This document shows, in pieces, positions 56,911-64,000 of a stretch of DNA of 64,000 bases. The notes below the pieces were generated by a model. It saw nothing but the letters and a program-made list of their open reading frames with translations, was not told the DNA's origin and searched no databases. The stretch comes from Vibrio fortis (GTDB lineage Bacteria; Pseudomonadota; Gammaproteobacteria; Enterobacterales; Vibrionaceae), in contig NZ_JFFR01000020.1 of the NCBI RefSeq assembly GCF_000695685.1, forward strand, positions 62,001-126,000. Reading direction: 5' to 3'. The position numbers and the translations under genes are program-made. Position 1 is the stretch's first letter; every line of letters begins with the position of its first letter.

Positions 56911-58191
56911 ATGAAAATTCTGCTTCTGGTAGGGTTAATTGTTTTAAATGGTCTGTTTGCCATGTCAGAGATTGCATTGGTAGCAGCAAAAAATAGTCGC
57001 TTAAAGCGTTTAGCTGAGAAGCATCGTTCTGCACAGGTCGCTCTAGACCTAAAAGAAAACCCAACGCGGTTCCTTTCTACAATCCAAATTGGTATCACGG
57101 TTATTGGCTTGCTTAGCGGTATTGTTGGTGAAGCCACACTATCAGCCCCACTCGCTGTGCAATTAGAGTTGTGGGGACTGGACGCAACTCAAGCAAACAT
57201 ACTCTCGACTGCGGTTGTGGTTGTTGGTATCACTTACTTTGCAATTGTTATTGGTGAATTAGTACCAAAGCGTTTTGCACAGTCACAAGCAGAAACCATC
57301 GCGGTATTGGTTGCTCTGCCAATTCATTGGCTTTCTAAGCTCACCACGCCATTTGTGTTTGCTCTGTCTACCTCAACAGAGGGTATATTGAAGCTTATGG
57401 GACGCAATGGCAGCGAAGATAGCGTCACTGAGGATGATATCTATGCCTTGGTTAAAGAGGGCTCAGATACGGGCGTTATAGAGCGTGGCGAGCAAGAGAT
57501 GATCCGAAATATCCTGCAGTTAGATGATCGACTGGTGAGCTCATTGATGACACCTCGTCGCGACGTCGACTTTCTTGATATCGAACAGCCAATTGAGGTG
57601 CTGCTGAAAAAGATCAAAAGCTCTAAACACAGTGTGTTCCCAGTATGCCAAGAAGGCATGAGTAGGGTGCTAGGTACGGTGTCAGCAAAAGCTCTGTTGA
57701 ACAACAGCCATCAATTGAGTCTGCAGGTGATTATGGGGTTATCCAAACCGCCTATTTATCTTCCTGAGTCGATGCAAGGCTTACGCTTACTGAGCTACTT
57801 CAAAGAGTCGGGTACGCAAATGGCGTTTATTGTCGATGAGTATGGTGATGTTCAAGGCTTGGTGACCCACTACGATGTGCTTGAAGCGATTGCAGGAGAG
57901 CTTTCAAGTAACCCGAATGACCTTTGGACGGAGCAAACAGAGCAGGGCATGCTGGTGGATGGTCTGATTCCGATCAGCGAGCTCAAAAATCGCTTAGACC
58001 TTTCTGAACTAGAAGGTGAGGAAGAGGGCTTTCAAACACTCAACGGCATGATCACTTGGCTCATGGGCCGCTTACCAGACGTCGGTGAAGTGGTGCAGTG
58101 CCAACAGTGGTCATTTGAAATTGTCGCCGTAGAGAACAACCGAATCACGAAAGTGAAGGCCTTACCGTTAGAGCAAGAAGTGAGCGAATAG
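56911..58191 (+). CDS. CNNM/CorC-family membrane protein (DUF21-CBS-HlyC/CorC)
   Basis: The 426-residue protein has a DUF21 membrane domain (GLFAMSEIALVAAKNSRLKRLAEK), a CBS pair (DLVSS-type MTPRRDVDFLDIEQPIEVLLKKI and FIVDEYGDVQGLVTHYDVLEAI) and a C-terminal CorC_HlyC domain. Such proteins are linked to magnesium or sodium export and to stress tolerance; older databases label them haemolysins without proof. It stands alone. Confidence 0.88.
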   Translation: MKILLLVGLIVLNGLFAMSEIALVAAKNSRLKRLAEKHRSAQVALDLKENPTRFLSTIQIGITVIGLLSGIVGEATLSAPLAVQLELWGLDATQANILSTAVVVVGITYFAIVIGELVPKRFAQSQAETIAVLVALPIHWLSKLTTPFVFALSTSTEGILKLMGRNGSEDSVTEDDIYALVKEGSDTGVIERGEQEMIRNILQLDDRLVSSLMTPRRDVDFLDIEQPIEVLLKKIKSSKHSVFPVCQEGMSRVLGTVSAKALLNNSHQLSLQVIMGLSKPPIYLPESMQGLRLLSYFKESGTQMAFIVDEYGDVQGLVTHYDVLEAIAGELSSNPNDLWTEQTEQGMLVDGLIPISELKNRLDLSELEGEEEGFQTLNGMITWLMGRLPDVGEVVQCQQWSFEIVAVENNRITKVKALPLEQEVSE

Positions 58192-58733
58192 TCGGGTTCT
58201 ACTTTTATTGTTATGGAAACAAGGTGTGCGTAATGCATGCCTTGTTTTGTTTTAGGCGGACTGATTTTGGATTTTTCATTAATATAGCAAATGTAAGACT
58301 TTGAATTTTCTGATTTAACTAAGTGATTGTATGTTCATTGAAACTGTATATTTCTTCGATATTAATCGAGGTTATGTATTTAGTTTTAGATTGATATATC
58401 TCTGATGTCATTGATGCGAAAAGGAGTGTACTTGTTTGTTCTTTTTCACGTTTTTAGCCTAATAGACGGCTGTTGATGAAATTCTTTTTAACGAGAATCT
58501 TAATTGGTGTTACTTGTTATTTTTTCTTTAAGAGTATGATATTTAAACTTTTTGTTTCTGATTTATCTATCAATTAGGTTGAAATAGGTAAACGGATTTC
58601 GTTTATAAAACCAAAATCTTTAATGAGGCCTTTTACGTTGTTCCGAGTCTTTGCGCTCAGTATTGTTTTGGTCGCTCAGAACCGGGAAGAGTAATTAATC
58701 AATGCTTTGCACACGTATTAAAGGTTTTAAAAA
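58192..58733. other. AT-rich intergenic region with no supported gene
   Basis: This 542-base gap is strongly AT-rich with no frame of convincing length, ribosome site or stable hairpin. It is the presumed promoter and leader region of the barrel-like gene that follows. Confidence 0.5.
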
Positions 58734-59561
58734 ATGAAGAAAATCAGTTTTGTAGCAGCAGCTGTAGTATCAGCTATCTCACTGCAAGCGAACGCAACTT
58801 CTATTGAAGTTTATGGCGATGAAAATGACGTAATCGGTATGTATGGTGACTACAACTTCGGTGAAGATGGCCAGCACTACGTGACTGGTGAAGTTACTAA
58901 CGATAGCTTTGTTGAGCTCGGTTACGGTTACAGTATCAATGAGAACTTTGACTTAGGTGCATCATATGTACAAGGTGGTTACGGCGGTGCTGACGAAGTA
59001 CGTGTTAAGGCTTCGACTGCTTACACGCTAGGTTCGTCACTAACGCTATCCGGTGGTGTTGAGTACCACTACGGTTTAGATAAAGTGGGTGCAGATTTCT
59101 GGGATCCGACTTCAGGTGGTAAAGGTGATGGGCAAGGTGTAAACCCAGACGGGCATGACGGTATTCTTCCGGCTCCAACTCCTCAACCAGCAACAGCTAA
59201 TAGTGATGTTATTTTACCAGCACCTCATGGTGACAGTGATGTTATTCTGCCTGCACCGTTGCCACATATGAATATAAATATGGTTGATGGCAACAACGAA
59301 TCTCAAGTAGTGAAAGTGAACCTAGGCCTTGATTACAACATCGCTAAAACAGTTGTACTTTCTTACGACTTAGATGCTTACTCACAACTTGCGGAAGGCA
59401 TCTATGTGGATGGTGAAGAAGTAGATAGCGAATGGTCAACATCTACATTGAAAGCGACTTACGTTAACTCTGGTGAAGTTCAACCATACGTTAAAGTAGC
59501 TGCAGACAACTCTGACATTGAAGATACCACCTTCACTGCTGGTGTTGTTATCGCACTGTAA
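58734..59561 (+). CDS. Outer-membrane barrel-like protein with ILPAP-repeat loop
   Basis: The 275-residue protein has a signal peptide ending near ANA and barrel-type alternating strands (NFDLGASYVQGGYG, TLSGGVEYHYGLD, KVNLGLDYNIAKTVVLSYDLDAY) with an end at FTAGVVIAL. A loop of about 55 residues in the middle carries three copies of ILPAP with a DSDVILPAP or NSDVILPAP core. The loop is rich in P, D and G, looks flexible and surface-exposed, and breaks the usual small-porin layout. Family is not recognised for certain. Confidence 0.78.
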   Translation: MKKISFVAAAVVSAISLQANATSIEVYGDENDVIGMYGDYNFGEDGQHYVTGEVTNDSFVELGYGYSINENFDLGASYVQGGYGGADEVRVKASTAYTLGSSLTLSGGVEYHYGLDKVGADFWDPTSGGKGDGQGVNPDGHDGILPAPTPQPATANSDVILPAPHGDSDVILPAPLPHMNINMVDGNNESQVVKVNLGLDYNIAKTVVLSYDLDAYSQLAEGIYVDGEEVDSEWSTSTLKATYVNSGEVQPYVKVAADNSDIEDTTFTAGVVIAL

Positions 59562-59647
59562 CAAGCAATTCTTGTTCGCTTTGGATGTAAATCCCTACCT
59601 TTAAGCTCGGATGCTTGTTGTCAGCAGTCATGGCATTTTGTTTCACG

Positions 59648-59676
59648 ACCACTCAAGGAATGAGTGGTTTTTTTGT
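59648..59676 (+). terminator. Terminator after barrel-like gene
   Basis: ACCACTCA and TGAGTGGT pair around AGGAA, followed by seven or more T. Confidence 0.8.
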
Positions 59677-59864
59677 TGTCTTTACTGTGAAGTGAGCAGC
59701 AGGTTACAACTCCGCGTGAGTTAAAATAATTCCCTCAATTCCCGAAGTAACGGTATGGTGATACATATTGAACAAGAAAGTATCGACTGGTTTGATAACA
59801 TTGTTCATGATCACCAAGATTAGGTATGCTCAGCGCATGCCTTTTTTGTTTTTGGGAGTTTCTT

Positions 59865-60398
59865 TTGTCTGACCATCAATTTACATCGCAAGATGAAGCC
59901 TTTATGCGCCGCGCTATGGAGTTAGCACATCAAGCTGAGCTCGAAGGTGAAGTGCCTGTTGGGGCAGTATTGGTAAAAGATGGTGAAATTATCTCAGAAG
60001 GGTGGAACCGTTCGATTGGTAGCCATGATGCGACCGCGCATGCTGAGATTGAAACTCTGCGTAAGGCGGGTCAAACATTAGAGAACTATCGCCTTCTCGA
60101 TACCACGCTCTATGTAACACTGGAGCCATGCCCTATGTGTGCAGGCGCTCTTCTTCATAGTCGAGTGAAGCGTATTGTCTTTGGAGCACCAGACTTGAAA
60201 GCGGGGGCTGCTGGTACAGTATTGAATCTGTTCGATAGCCAAGCGTCTTACCATTATGCAGACGTAGAACACGGCTTGTTGGAAGAGGAGTGTCGTTCTC
60301 AACTACAGGCGTTTTTCAAAAGGCGTCGTAAAGAGATTAAAGAGAAAAAGCAGCAACAGAAGTTAGCGCAAGCAAAAGACGCTCAAGAAGGGAGCTAG
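59865..60398 (+). CDS. tadA: tRNA adenosine deaminase TadA, TTG start
   Basis: TadA turns adenosine 34 of tRNA-Arg into inosine. The 177-residue protein has the zinc and catalytic motifs TAHAEIETL and PCPMCAGALLHSR and ends in a K/Q-rich tail. The start is set at TTG 59865 because GGGAG lies 6 bases before it and the protein then begins MSDHQFTSQDEAFM, as in other vibrio TadA proteins. An upstream in-frame ATG at 59826 would add 13 unrelated residues. Confidence 0.92.
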   Translation: MSDHQFTSQDEAFMRRAMELAHQAELEGEVPVGAVLVKDGEIISEGWNRSIGSHDATAHAEIETLRKAGQTLENYRLLDTTLYVTLEPCPMCAGALLHSRVKRIVFGAPDLKAGAAGTVLNLFDSQASYHYADVEHGLLEEECRSQLQAFFKRRRKEIKEKKQQQKLAQAKDAQEGS

Positions 60399-60535
60399 TT
60401 TAACGGCGCGTTACTTTTAGGTAGATATAATCAGCAGCTTTCGATTCTAGCAAACATCCAATACTGTTCGAATTGAGGTGTCAGAGTGACATTTCGAGGT
60501 TGAATTAGATGCTTGCTGATGATGTTTTTTTCGGT

Positions 60536-60661
60536 TTAAAGCATCTGTACGAAAGCTCGGTTTCGCCAGATGATCTTCTTCTTGTTGTTGGCTAGCATGC
60601 GCTTACGGCGGTTAGCCACTACGGTTTTATAAAGGCGTTTAGAGCGTAACTTACGTTTCAT
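60536..60661 (-). CDS. Very basic 41-residue protein of unknown function
   Basis: The 42-codon frame runs from ATG at 60661 to TAA at 60536, too short for most gene callers. The product begins MKRKLRSKRLYKTVVANRRK and ends WRNRAFVQML; 16 of 41 residues are Lys or Arg. A strong GGGAGG ribosome site lies 12 bases before the ATG on the minus strand. The composition suggests RNA or ribosome binding. I do not recognise the family. The gene is oriented toward tadA, and the rest of the 609-base gap (60399-61007) is otherwise empty apart from a terminator. Confidence 0.6.
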   Translation of the reverse strand: MKRKLRSKRLYKTVVANRRKRMLANNKKKIIWRNRAFVQML

Positions 60662-60963
60662 CTTTTTGAACGGCCTCCCACTATCAATATCAGCTGTGTT
60701 TAGCAGCCAGAGTTAAGATTAAATATACCCAATACAAGCTCTTTGAGTACGTTAATTTGAAGCGTCACTACAACGGCTCCCACCTTATAGGTCAGTTCTG
60801 TTGCAAATTAATGACAACAGACCCTAGTTATTCTTCATATGTATGGCAATCAAAGAGGCTTTTCAAGTAGCAAAATCGGGTTGAGTGATTGTGATAGCAG
60901 ACTGAATTGAGAGAATGGTTAGCTTTTCGCCAAGTGAGATAATAGGCATTCTCTTCATAAACA

Positions 60964-60995
60964 AAAACACCGGCCAATTAGCCGGTGTTTTTTAG
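60964..60995. terminator. Terminator after ohr
   Basis: AACACCGGC and GCCGGTGTT pair around CAATTA with A- and T-rich flanks on both sides; it ends ohr on the minus strand. Confidence 0.8.
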
Positions 60996-61007
60996 TTAGG
61001 AGAGAGC

Positions 61008-61430
61008 TTAGATTGCTTCGCCGTTTACAGTCACTGCAACATCGATGTTGCCACGGACTGCGTTTGAGTATGGGCAAACCTGATGAGCGACTCGAGTCAA
61101 CTCAAGAGCTTGTTCTTGTGGGAGGTCTAGCTCGACTGCAAGGCTTACGGTAAGCGCAAATCCACCTGCCTGATTTGGACCGATACCAACTTCTGCAGTC
61201 ACTGGTGCTTTGGTTAGAGTAACTTTCGCTTCACGAGCAACGTGCAGGATAGCGTTTGAGAAACAAGCTGAATAACCTGCAGCAAATAGCTGTTCCGGGT
61301 TAGTAGCTAGACCAGTGCCCCCCATCTCTTTTGGGTAAGCCAGTTCTAGCTCTAGTAAACCATCGTCAGTTTTCACTTGTCCATTACGGCCAGCAAGAGC
61401 GGTTGCTTGAGTTGTGTAGAGTGTTGTCAT
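61008..61430 (-). CDS. ohr: Organic hydroperoxide resistance protein Ohr
   Basis: Ohr reduces organic peroxides with lipoyl-linked partners. The 140-residue OsmC-fold protein has the two catalytic cysteines in GYSACFSNAI and HQVCPYSNAVRGNID. It is divergent from ohrR, whose product represses it until peroxide oxidises its cysteine. Confidence 0.95.
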   Translation of the reverse strand: MTTLYTTQATALAGRNGQVKTDDGLLELELAYPKEMGGTGLATNPEQLFAAGYSACFSNAILHVAREAKVTLTKAPVTAEVGIGPNQAGGFALTVSLAVELDLPQEQALELTRVAHQVCPYSNAVRGNIDVAVTVNGEAI

Positions 61431-61453
61431 ATCGTTTCCCTTTCTATTTTAAG

Positions 61454-61526
61454 TTGTGCACAATTTAATTGCTTGCAATCTTATATCGAAATAAACAATG
61501 AATGCAACTATATTGTGCGCAATTTA
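61454..61526. promoter_or_regulatory. Two OhrR-type operator copies between ohr and ohrR
   Basis: TTGTGCACAATTTA (61454-61467) and TTGTGCGCAATTTA (61513-61526) are direct copies differing at one base and 59 bases apart. Each holds a TTGTGC(A/G)CAA palindrome like reported OhrR sites. One lies near ohr and one near ohrR, so both genes may be controlled. Confidence 0.7.
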
Positions 61527-61568
61527 TTTTTAATGCTCGCGCCAATCAAACCAGAAGTAGAGAACGAT

Positions 61569-62000
61569 ATGAGTAGTGATGATCAGTTATTGTTAGATAA
61601 TCAGGTGTGCTTTCCTCTGTATAGCGCAGCGAATGCTATGGTTCGAGCATATCGTCCGTTATTGGATGCGTTGGATTTAACCTATTCTCAGTATTTGGTA
61701 ATGATGGTGCTTTGGGAGCAAGATTGTGCCAGTGTGAAAGATATTGGCTCACGATTGCATTTAGACTCGGGTACTTTGACGCCACTTTTGAAAAGGCTAG
61801 AAGGCAAAGGGTTTGTTGAGCGAAGCCGTTGTGAGCACGATGAGCGTGTGCGAGTGCTCAAGCTGACAAAGAGTGGAGCAGAGCTAAAAACTCAGGCGAG
61901 ATCGGTTCCTGATGAGATGAAGTGCAAGTTGACCTTGGAGCTGGATGAGTTGTTGGCTCTGAAGACTTTGTGCGAAAAGGTATTAGAGAAGCTCGGTTAG
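61569..62000 (+). CDS. ohrR: MarR-family peroxide sensor OhrR
   Basis: OhrR is a MarR-type repressor inactivated when its N-terminal cysteine is oxidised by organic peroxide. The 143-residue protein has that cysteine at position 14 (NQVCFPLYSAANAM), the helix-turn-helix with LHLDSGTLTPLLKRLE, and the wing with RCEHDERVRVLKLT. An ATG at 61533 would add 12 residues and is possible; the ATG at 61569 fits the family start better. Confidence 0.92.
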   Translation: MSSDDQLLLDNQVCFPLYSAANAMVRAYRPLLDALDLTYSQYLVMMVLWEQDCASVKDIGSRLHLDSGTLTPLLKRLEGKGFVERSRCEHDERVRVLKLTKSGAELKTQARSVPDEMKCKLTLELDELLALKTLCEKVLEKLG

Positions 62001-62022
62001 TTTTTTCTTCAAGACAAACAGC

Positions 62023-62050
62023 AAAAAGCCACACCTATGTGTGGCTTTTT
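62023..62050. terminator. Bidirectional terminator between ohrR and mltF
   Basis: AAAAAGCCACAC and GTGTGGCTTTTT form a perfect stem with a CTAT loop, between convergent genes. Confidence 0.88.
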
Positions 62051-62070
62051 CAATGATGGTGACCTGCGTT

Positions 62071-63669
62071 CTATTCTTCGCTCTGTACCGTGTCGCTCGC
62101 CTCGGCTGCTGAGACTGCACCACTGATGGTTGAGTCTGCTCCTGAGATCGCAAGCGGCGGAATCACGATAAGGTCTTCCATACTTGCTTCACGTTCCTCT
62201 TCGGTACGTTTGTTTACGTGGCCGATGATACTTTGGTAATAACGACGAATGTTCTCTACATAGTTTTTGGCTTCGTCACCACGAGCATAACCGTAACGGG
62301 TTTGGCTGTAGTACTTCTTCTGTCTTAGTAGAGGCAGTCTGTCTTTCACGTCACTCCAAGAGTCCGGATCGCCACCTTGTGCTTTAGTGAGTCGACGCGC
62401 ATCCATCATATGTCCATAGCCAACATTATAGGAAGCAAGAGCAAACCAGATCTTCTCATGCTGCTTGATGGAGTCAGGGATTCGATTAACGATACGACGT
62501 AGATATTCCACACCACCTTGAACCGACTGTTTAGGATCCAAACGGTTTGTCACACCCACGCTCTTGGCGGTCGGTAGGGTTAACATCATCATGCCTCGCA
62601 CCCCTGTCGGAGATTTCGCAACAGGATTCCAGTGAGACTCTTGATAAGCCAATGCGGCAATCAAGCGCCAGTCAAACTCCTGTGAGTACTCTTGGAACAG
62701 TGGTGACCATTTCGGTAGCTTGCTATCAAGTGCTCGAATGAAGGCGCGAGTGTCTACGTAATCGAAGCTTCCAATGTGACCGATGTATTTCTCTTCTAGA
62801 GTTGCGAGTTCACCAGACTGTTTAAGGTTACCGAAGAACTCAATCAGCAACGCATACAAGCTCTCATCTTCTGATTTCTTTAAGTACCAAGAGATAGGTT
62901 GGTCTTCCGTTAATTCGAACGCTAGCGCCAGGTCAGGGTAGAGGCGTTGTGCCAGTGATAGCTCAATGGAGTCTGCAACGGTAAAGCGCAGTTCGCCCTT
63001 AGAGACTTGTCTCAGAAGGTCATTAATATCGGCATTACCGACAGACTCGTAGATAAAGTCAGGATTGGATTGTTGAAGTTGGTTGAGAGTCGGTTCGAAG
63101 TGAGACTCTTCAATCACAACAAGAGCAGGAGCCAATCGGTCGTCGATGGTTGTTAGCTCACTGTTTTCTTCATTCTGCTCTTTGTTTTGTTGTTCTATGA
63201 ATTCTGCTTGGCGTTTGTTCTCAAATTCAATCAGTTGTTCAAGGTTACGCGGACGCCATTGACCTTTCTTGTACACCACCTGTTGGCTAACGTAATAGTA
63301 TGCTGGCGCAGCACGATAGCCGCGGGTGTGCTCATTGTTCTGAGTTAGTCCTGTTGCGATAAGGTCGATTTCACCTTTTTGCAAAGCAGGGAATAAGCCA
63401 GACAAGCGGTATGCTGGTTTCATTTCTAGTTGCACGCCGAGCTGCTCTGCAAACTCTCGAGCCAATTCATAATCCAAACCCGCAGGGCCATCAGGGCCGA
63501 TATAGTAAGAGAGTTGGTTATTGAGTGTTCCAACTCTTAATACGCCGCGCTCTCGGATCTGCTCCAAGTCGCTTTTCGGTTCCGACTCAATTTGACAACC
63601 CGCTAAACCAGTAATGGCGATCGCGATGAGAAGAAGTTTGGATGAAAAAATGCGCGTAAGTGTATGCAT
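62071..63669 (-). CDS. mltF: Membrane-bound lytic transglycosylase F
   Basis: MltF cuts peptidoglycan glycan strands at the outer membrane. The 532-residue lipoprotein has lipobox LAGC at about residue 25, a solute-binding-protein-like domain (GVLRVGTLNNQLSYYIGPDGPAGLDYELA), and the lytic domain ALAYQESHWNPVAKSPTGVRGMMMLT with the catalytic glutamate. A C-terminal acidic tail follows. It lies between tadA and purL as in E. coli. ATG at 63669 is the start; the codon before it is TTG. Confidence 0.95.
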   Translation of the reverse strand: MHTLTRIFSSKLLLIAIAITGLAGCQIESEPKSDLEQIRERGVLRVGTLNNQLSYYIGPDGPAGLDYELAREFAEQLGVQLEMKPAYRLSGLFPALQKGEIDLIATGLTQNNEHTRGYRAAPAYYYVSQQVVYKKGQWRPRNLEQLIEFENKRQAEFIEQQNKEQNEENSELTTIDDRLAPALVVIEESHFEPTLNQLQQSNPDFIYESVGNADINDLLRQVSKGELRFTVADSIELSLAQRLYPDLALAFELTEDQPISWYLKKSEDESLYALLIEFFGNLKQSGELATLEEKYIGHIGSFDYVDTRAFIRALDSKLPKWSPLFQEYSQEFDWRLIAALAYQESHWNPVAKSPTGVRGMMMLTLPTAKSVGVTNRLDPKQSVQGGVEYLRRIVNRIPDSIKQHEKIWFALASYNVGYGHMMDARRLTKAQGGDPDSWSDVKDRLPLLRQKKYYSQTRYGYARGDEAKNYVENIRRYYQSIIGHVNKRTEEEREASMEDLIVIPPLAISGADSTISGAVSAAEASDTVQSEE

Positions 63670-63806
63670 CAAAATGAAATCTCAAAAAAGTGACTTCCCT
63701 TTATATCAAACCGTTTACTCCCGGCAAAGTGACTTTGGGTAAACGGAAGTAAAAGTGGCTAGAAATGCAGCAAAAGTAACAATTGCCAAGAAACATGAAA
63801 AAAATG

Positions 63807-63822
63807 ACGCAAACGGTTGCTT
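63807..63822 (+). promoter_or_regulatory. PurR-type operator upstream of purL
   Basis: ACGCAAACGGTTGCTT matches the purine repressor operator closely. It lies 30 bases before a TATAAT -10 box (63852-63857) and about 155 bases before the purL start. Confidence 0.8.
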
Positions 63823-63977
63823 TTTTGGTTACGTCACAAAAATAATTGCTATATAATGCGCCCGCAACAGAGAGGTGGAATCGGCATAGGTTCGAAGAAA
63901 AACAGTTAGGTTACTCCTAAAACCCACTGAATTTATTCCAATATCACCTTAATCAATTGCATAAGAGACCTAAGCAC

Positions 63978-64000
63978 ATGAGAATTTTTCGTGGCTCCCC
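63978..64000 (+). CDS. purL: Start of phosphoribosylformylglycinamidine synthase (cut by window end)
   Basis: Only the first codons are inside the window: MRIFRGS, matching the opening of PurL (MEILRGSPALS in E. coli). Divergence from mltF and the PurR-type site support the call. Confidence 0.85.

Noticed and set aside
59758..59823. 22-codon ORF before tadA (MVIHIEQESIDWFDNIVHD...)
   Set aside because: It is short, with a weak ribosome site and no family; kept as chance unless conserved.

Overview
The window looks like chromosomal DNA of a marine Vibrio, most likely from or near the Splendidus clade. The grounds are a tmRNA whose tag reads ANDENYALAA, the tadA-mltF-purL and ssrA-smpB-ratA-rnfH-bamE-recN-nadK-grpE-dnaK-dnaJ gene order, a secreted GH19 chitinase, a PL7 alginate lyase, and intergenic repeats with the ATACCAAT...ATTGGTAT ends seen in vibrios. 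The species call is inference; no 16S or housekeeping comparison could be run.

Layout. 1-3.4 kb: tail of a urease operon (ureC end, ureE, hupE/ureJ, ureF, ureG). 3.5-8.3 kb: xseA divergent from guaB, then guaA with its own PurR-type operator. 8.5-15.7 kb: GH19 chitinase, a 120-bp tandem repeat array, satP, a MITE-like element, a Na+/alanine-type symporter, and an odd mannitol locus (EIIC domain alone plus mtlR). 15.8-21.7 kb: a lipoprotein, a beta-CASP hydrolase, plsC, and a two-gene unit coding for a methyltransferase-HNH nuclease fusion and a DUF429 protein. 21.8-24.1 kb: cysK and two tandem thiol peroxidases, one exported. 24.4-30.7 kb: a two-component system facing a five-gene copper-type operon (DUF2946-like, MbnP, MbnH, an outer-membrane barrel, PCu(A)C). 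31-32.9 kb: an exported protein with four retropepsin-like repeats, two keeping the catalytic DTGA.

32.98-38.70 kb is a 5.7-kb island inserted at the 3' end of ssrA and bounded by a 26-bp direct repeat. It carries a P4-type integrase, an AlpA regulator, an HUH-like replication protein, an RHH-like protein, and an EAL-AraC cargo pair. A cluster of three identical palindromes lies in its divergent control region. It resembles a small phage satellite or integrative element.

38.7-64 kb is mostly core genome: ssrA, smpB, ratA, rnfH, bamE, recN with SOS boxes, nadK, grpE/dnaK/dnaJ with sigma-32 type promoters, a DAACS symporter, alginate lyase, a minor-pilin cluster (pilE divergent from fimT-pilW-pilX-pilV), an AbgT transporter, a CorC-like protein, a repeat-bearing barrel protein, tadA from a TTG start, a 41-codon very basic gene, ohr/ohrR with twin operators, mltF, and the first codons of purL behind a PurR-type site.

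The best candidates for something undescribed are the methyltransferase-HNH/DUF429 pair, the ssrA island with its HUH and EAL/AraC genes, the four-repeat retropepsin protein, the MbnP/MbnH operon with its own barrel, and the two TCTCGAA-containing repeat structures.
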